A program made the translations under genes and the position numbers. The notes below the pieces were generated by a model. It was given only the letters and a program-made list of their open reading frames with translations, was not told where the DNA came from and made no database searches. Below are positions 58,796-64,000 of a DNA stretch of 64,000 nt, in pieces. The stretch's first letter is position 1, and each line of letters opens with the position of its first letter. The stretch is from Lunularia cruciata (lineage: Eukaryota > Streptophyta > Marchantiopsida > Lunulariales > Lunulariaceae), in contig OX419756.1 of the NCBI GenBank assembly GCA_948567375.1, positions 61,642,333-61,706,332 of the forward strand, given 5' to 3'.

Positions 58796-60855
58796 TCTAA
58801 CATTACTTGTCACCTAATGTATATGAACTTTTCAATCAATGAACTTTGAAGTCTAACTGAAATTATGCATTGCTTGAGCTTCTCAATTGTGATCACCTTT
58901 GTAAAGATATCTACAAGATTGCTTACTCCAACAATGTTTACCAAAGTTAGTACTCCATCATCTACCAATTCATCAATGAATGATACCTCAATTGAATATG
59001 CTTTACCCTAACATGAACATAGGATTCTTTATAAGATTGATAGCATTCTGGCTATCACTATGGAAAATATTGTCCACTTGTTTCTTGCCTAGCTCTACCA
59101 TACATTTTTTTAAACCAGATCATCTCCTTGCTAGCCTATGAGATGGCCATGTACTCAACTTTGTGGTAGAAAGAGCAACACTCTTTTGCAGTCAAGGCAT
59201 CTGCCTAATGGTAATAGCACCCAAGCTCAACACATACCATGTAGTGCTCTTTCTGCTATCAAAGTTACCTCCGAAATTTGCAGCAATGAACCCTTCCAGA
59301 ATAGCATATGTTTGCTCTAAGAAAAGTGCCTTATCAAGGTAACTTTCAAGTTGCATAATAGCCATTTTACTACTTCCCAATGCTCATTTTATTGCTTCTT
59401 GGGTTTAACATGAATCTGTTAATGATGCCCACAGCATGAGCAATGTCTAGCCTTGTTCATACCATTGCATCAAATTGCCAATTGTCATTGCATAATGTTC
59501 TTTGCTCATGTACTCTCTATCTACATCAATTCTTGGTGATTGCTCCTTAGAGAGTTTGAAATGACTTCCCAAGGGAATGGTTTAGATTGTAGCATTTTAT
59601 AAACCTAATTTGTTTATCAACTTCTTGATATATCTATCTTGAGATAACTTCAAAGTACTTGCAAATTTGTATTTGCTAATCCTCATTCTAAGCATATATT
59701 GTGAAGGACCCAAGCCTTTTATATCAAATACATCTGCCAATTGCACTTTAGCTAGTTGAGTCCCTCATGTTGGATCCAACAACCAATATATCATCAACAT
59801 AAAATAGCAAGATGATGTATAAATCAGAAAATGAATTCATGTAGCAGCAATGATGCATTTCTCATATGGTGTAATCATTCTTGGTCATATAGCCATCAAA
59901 TTTTAAGAACCTCTATAGAGGAGCTGGTTTCAAACCATAGAAACTCTTTTTCAAATTGCAGAAAATGTCCCCTTTCTTAGTGATTTGAAACCCCTCCTTG
60001 AGCTATGCCATGTAGACATTGCCATCAAGGCCTCCATGTAGAAATGTTGTTTTTATATCTTACTACTCTAGATGCAAATCCTTTGTAGTCACAAGACCTA
60101 AGACTAATCTAATGGTAGTCATCTTGACTATGGGAGAGAAAATCTCATTATAGTCTATAATTTGGTTTACAAAGGTATAGATTGGCCTTGTTAAAAACCT
60201 TTTCCCATAAGTCTGGCCTTGTACCACTTGCTTCCATCATGTTCTTCTTGGAATTTGTACACCCATTTTTATTGCAATTTCTTTTTCCCCTCTAGTAGCT
60301 TGGTCAATGACCAAGTCTCATTCTTCTCTAAGGATTGCATCTCTTTCTTCATTGCATGCTCCCACTAAAATGAGTCCTCCTTTTGCATTGCCTTGGAGTA
60401 GCACTCAGGTTCACCATTTTTTGTCTGTAGTAAGTAATACATGGATGAGGAATACCTCTCTATTGGTTCCTACAATCTAGTATATCTCAAAATAATTATA
60501 GGTGTCATTGGATTTTGTATGATTTCTCTAGTTTCTACTAAATTTCTATTTCCTACAAAATCATTCTCTAAATGTCTTCTAACACTCTTGCTTCTTGATG
60601 GTCTTCTTGTTCTTTTGTAACCTCAACATGATCCGAGCTTATCTTGTACATAATATTTTCATGGAAAATGACATCTCTACTTCTGAGCACTTTTCCATCA
60701 TCTTCATTCCAAAGACAATAACTCATGTTTTATGCTTCATATCCATTGAAGAAACAATTTTTGATTTTTAATCAAGCTTGTCCCTCTCACTATCTTGAAT
60801 CTTTTCATCTGGGACATAAACAAAGGTTCTCAAGTGCAAGAGATTCACCTTCTCT
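58796..60855 (-). pseudogene. Copia element 3 integrase end, RT and RNase H
   Basis: RNase H near 59192-59380 reads AANFGGNFDSRKSTTWYVLS and LGAITIRQMP. The RT catalytic site reads FYVDDILVV near 59790 and is intact. The integrase end, EKVNLLHLRTFVYVPDEKIQ then DSERDKL, lies at about 60768-60855. Beyond 60855 copia homology stops, so the integrase core, protease, gag and 5' LTR are missing. Confidence 0.83.
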
Positions 60856-61800
60856 TGAGCTATGTAGTGGACGTTACGACCATTTGAAGGCACCTTTGGG
60901 ATAGTAACTTTGGAGATGACATCAAGACAACTTTGGCCTAGAACATACTTATGTGTAGGAATTACTTTTGGGTTGATCTTTGTCACACAACAACAGTTGA
61001 AAGTTTGGCAAGTTGGGGCTGACCTCAAGTGCATATATCCACTTGTGGTAGGCTTGAACAATTCCTTATTTGGAATTTGGAGCGCTTGAGGAGGATTACT
61101 GCATGAGAGGATGGGAGGAGAAATTGGAGAATTGGCAAGGATTGAGGGATCAAGAGTGCTTAGCCTATCAATTGATGGAGATTGAAGGAGAAGGATGGAG
61201 AGTTCAAAAAATTTCTTAATTGATCAAATGGCAATTTTTTAAGAAAAGAATTTCAAGATTTAAGGATAGAGGGTTTGAGGAGCAAGAAATTTGAACATTG
61301 ATTGGATGGGATGATTGGAGAGAGTGGGTTTTTTCACAAATGGTTTTAATTGATAGAGTAAGGAATCAAATGTTGGTTTTGACAAGAAGGGTTCTTGATA
61401 GAAAAGAAAAAATTAGTGTTTCCAGAGTTCTAGTTCAATTGACATGGATTGAAAGAGAGGTTGGAGGATTCCATGAGCTCTTTTGATTGGGATTGACATG
61501 AAGAAAGCTTGTTAAAATTTCTTGATAATGAAGGAGTTTTTCAATATCAATTTAAGTGAGTGAAGAGACATTATACTTCATACAATTGTGAAGAAACTTA
61601 TACTTTATAAATATCTTAAGTTTAAATAATAAATAAATTTCTTGAATTTGTTGAAGGTTAAACTCGAATACATTCCAAACATTGTCTTTGGAATGAAGGA
61701 GTGAGAAGTAATTAAATAAAATGAACAATTGTAGGCAAATTGATGCGTCATCTATTCAACAAGAATTCTAGTTTTTTGTTAGTTGGAGACTAAAATCCAT
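60856..61800. other. Unassigned 950 bp
   Basis: A minus-strand open frame continues to 61061 (KVIPTHKYVLGQSCLDVISK), unlike copia and unrecognised. 61298-61486 (+) is open for 62 codons with no features. Probably old repeat DNA. Confidence 0.35.
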
Positions 61801-62460
61801 GAAAATATATTCCTTGACTTATAAAGGTGCAAGCATTCCTACATTGGTGAAATTTTATTAGCAATATGTGAATAGATTTAATGCAATTGCAACTACTTTG
61901 ACAAAGTTATATATGAGTGGTGTTGGAGAGATGAGTATGAGAAAACTTTATTAGAGCTCAAGGAGAAGCTAACATCCTCTCCTATTCTTAGAAGACCAAT
62001 CAAAGGATGCACATTCCAAATTCAATTGATTGGAGTACCTTGGAGCTTGGAACAATGCTCACCCAATAAGATAATGAGGAGAAGGAGTTTGTGGTAGCCT
62101 ATGCTAGTTGCTCCAACAATTCATTGAATGCCAAGAATAGTTCATACGAGGGATATTATTTGGCAACAAGGTGAGAAGTAGCAAATTTTTTATATTACTT
62201 GTTTGGAACCCTTTCACTCTCATCATTGATGATCAACCATTGAAGTGGTTGATAGAATCTAACAAGTTTTCAAGGAGGCTCTAATTTGACAGGAGTATGA
62301 TTTCACAACCGTTCATAGACTTGGAGTGGTGAACAATGAAATAGGTGAATTAAGTAGAAACCCATGAACTGTCCAATATGATCAAACATGAACATGTTGG
62401 CATGGTGAGACAGAGGAGGAGATGGTGCAAAGTTGACATGCATTTGCCTTTTTGTATATA
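61801..62460 (+). pseudogene. GP gypsy RNase H, decayed
   Basis: Translated in shifting frames it reads a FNAIATTLTKL segment, then LKEKLTSSPILRRP-like text, IDWSTLELGTMLTQ, EKEFVVAYASCSNNSLNAKN, SSYEGYYLATR and LKWLIES, followed by an EYDFT.VHRLGVVN segment and SRNP: the RT connection, RNase H and its end. A WHGETEEEM segment follows near 62398. I assign it to the GP family by its text and by the shared downstream sequence; this is inference. Confidence 0.7.
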
Positions 62461-62469
62461 TTGACTGTG

Positions 62470-62790
62470 CTTTTCATATAGCTTATTTCAGAGTGATGAT
62501 TGGTGGCTTTGCAACAAGACTAATGTATAGTAGTTTGTTGCTAAATCTATGGTTTTTGACCAAGTAAGAGCATCATTCAAGGCTCTTGTGCCACAATTAC
62601 ACCCACTACCTACCATGGGGTTGGGTTATTGTGGCAATCCACCTTCAAAATACTCTGCTTTGTACGGCTTAATGGGGTGTGTTTTCTACACGGTCGCACT
62701 TTCGTCCGTCACAATATAAGTACATATTCTTTTGTCCAATTTTCAAAGAATAATGAGTGATCAAGAGAATCATACAGGTCACATAATCAT
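62470..62790 (+). repeat. Repeat shared with 37260-37540
   Basis: Direct-orientation copy with scattered substitutions. It carries an extra block of about 65 bp (62652-62716) that the other copy lacks. Confidence 0.85.
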
Positions 62791-63180
62791 CCAAAAGAAT
62801 CAAAAGGTCATTTTCACACAATATAGCAAATCCCAGTTGGTCCACAGACCTATTTGTCACAACAAATCTCATTTATCACATCAACATCTTGAAATTCAAA
62901 ATTATCACTGCTAATGACAACTAACTCCCGATGTTTCACACGAGGGATGGAATATTTCTTGAATGACTAATGCAACTTTAACCCAAAATTGAATATTTCA
63001 TACAAGAAATATAATATAATTTTAACAACTAATGTATCTCCCACCGTAGACTTTGAATACTTAATAGCAACAATTTGAATCTCTAACCCTGAAAATCGAA
63101 TAATTCTTGGTCATGTAGACTTCCAAATTAAATCACTTTACCCAACAATGCCACCCAACAACCCCATCCTGGCGCAGTCG
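62740..63180 (-). repeat. Inverted-duplication arm matching 47141-47640
   Basis: Reverse complement aligns with 47190-47640, ending near CCAGGATGGGGTTGTTGGGTG. Its left end overlaps the repeat above. Confidence 0.85.
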
Positions 63181-63214
63181 AGAGACATATGAGCACAGGA
63201 TTGTACGAGTAGGT

Positions 63215-64000
63215 TTCTGCATCTAGACGCTGTAAGAAGTACAATTGGGGAACGTAATATCTCTTGAAGGATCTCATGCAATTGTTGCTTTATTTTCTCT
63301 TTAATATCTCATAAGGTCAACCCATCCAGATCTTATAAAGGAAAGGGAAGGAAAGATAATTCGGACATAGTAAACTTTATTCCAATTCCGAAAGACATCA
63401 CAGAAGCGGTATTCCACGCTTCTTAATGACAGAACCGAAGTGTTCCCCGGTGTACCGGGAGCAGCATTTTGAGCAAACTCATTTCAAGGAATAGTTACAC
63501 ATGCTGCGACCTGTGAACACAGGATTCTACCGAATAGCTTCCTGCAGCTACCTATCTTGACTCTAGGATTGACTCATCCTAGAGTCATGTGCTTAGCGCT
63601 TACTTCGTTCGAATTTCGGTGTACTCTTAAGCACTGAGGGCATTGCTACCTCAGTTCATCTACGCGGTTGGTGCCAGTGTTAGTCGGCGAGCCGAAACTC
63701 ATAGAAAGGCAAATCTGCAGACGGATCCAAGCTCTTGTAGCCACCATCACAGCACTCAAACGAAAACTTAAATCGGACTTGTAAACTTAACATCTGTAAA
63801 CCACCCGCGAGAGCAGGAAGCTCTTCTAAGAAACTCAACCAATGTGCGGATGAGTTAAGCAATAAGGCGTCCGCATCCGTAAATCTACAAATATGAGACG
63901 GCTGATGATCATTCCCGGTGTGCAGTAGGAACCGTTGCAGAATTGTTAGCAGAGTCTCTGAAGTCTCAGCTTGACAGACCCAATACACCCATTACGGACG
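63215..64000 (-). repeat. Inverted copy of the proline-rich gene 3' region
   Basis: Reverse complement of 45554-46310 at roughly 95% identity by eye, with a single copy of the 3' unit. The coding part of this second gene copy would lie beyond the window. The ATG-less 102-codon frame 63683-63988 is intact here (VYWVCQAETSETLL ... FYEFRLAD). Confidence 0.9.

Overview
This window looks like intergenic DNA from a very large plant genome, most likely a gymnosperm (inference). Nearly everything is decayed LTR retrotransposon DNA, nested and rearranged, with in-frame stops, frameshifts and strong CpG loss. One small CpG-rich gene island lies at about 43.5-47.3 kb, and part of it recurs inverted at the right edge (62.8-64.0 kb). 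I saw no tRNA, rRNA, CRISPR or bacterial-type gene.

Four retroelement families can be told apart. C1 is a Ty3/gypsy chromovirus: LTRs of 370-430 bp, a tRNA-iMet primer site, gag with CCHC knuckle, retropepsin, RT, integrase and a C-terminal chromodomain. G2 is a second gypsy family without a chromodomain: LTR about 700 bp, a different primer site, a leader of about 1.5 kb carrying an antisense ORF, then gag-PR-RT-RH-INT. A Ty1/copia family has LTRs of about 800 bp. GP is a third gypsy family whose integrase is followed by a PHD-finger-like module.

Layout: 1-4796 (+) C1 RT interrupted by G2 LTR, leader and gag; 4797-9177 (-) G2 gag end to integrase, head to head with it; 9178-10524 unassigned; 10525-17318 (+) a C1 element with another C1 element (12655-16056, -) nested in its RT; 17319-21992 (-) a truncated copia element in C1 gag plus the C1 5' LTR; 22972-24511 (+) C1 LTR and gag; 24512-36930 (-) block B: AT-rich spacer, G2 gag/leader/LTR, C1 RT-PR-gag, complete copia element; 38.8-39.8 kb (+) GP integrase-PHD; 43.5-47.3 kb gene island with a 157-residue secreted proline-rich protein; 48778-49208 solo C1 LTR; 49632-60855 (-) block C, paralogous to block B; 61.8-62.46 kb (+) GP RNase H; 62.7-64.0 kb inverted copy of the gene island's 3' side.

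The best leads are the PHD-like module on the GP integrase, perfect heat-shock-element repeats in the C1 LTRs, three copies of one nested C1/G2 arrangement, a conserved antisense ORF in the G2 leader, a 64-bp snap-back palindrome inside one element, and duplicated promoter and 3' parts around the proline-rich gene. All boundaries come from reading by eye and are approximate unless an LTR terminus is stated.
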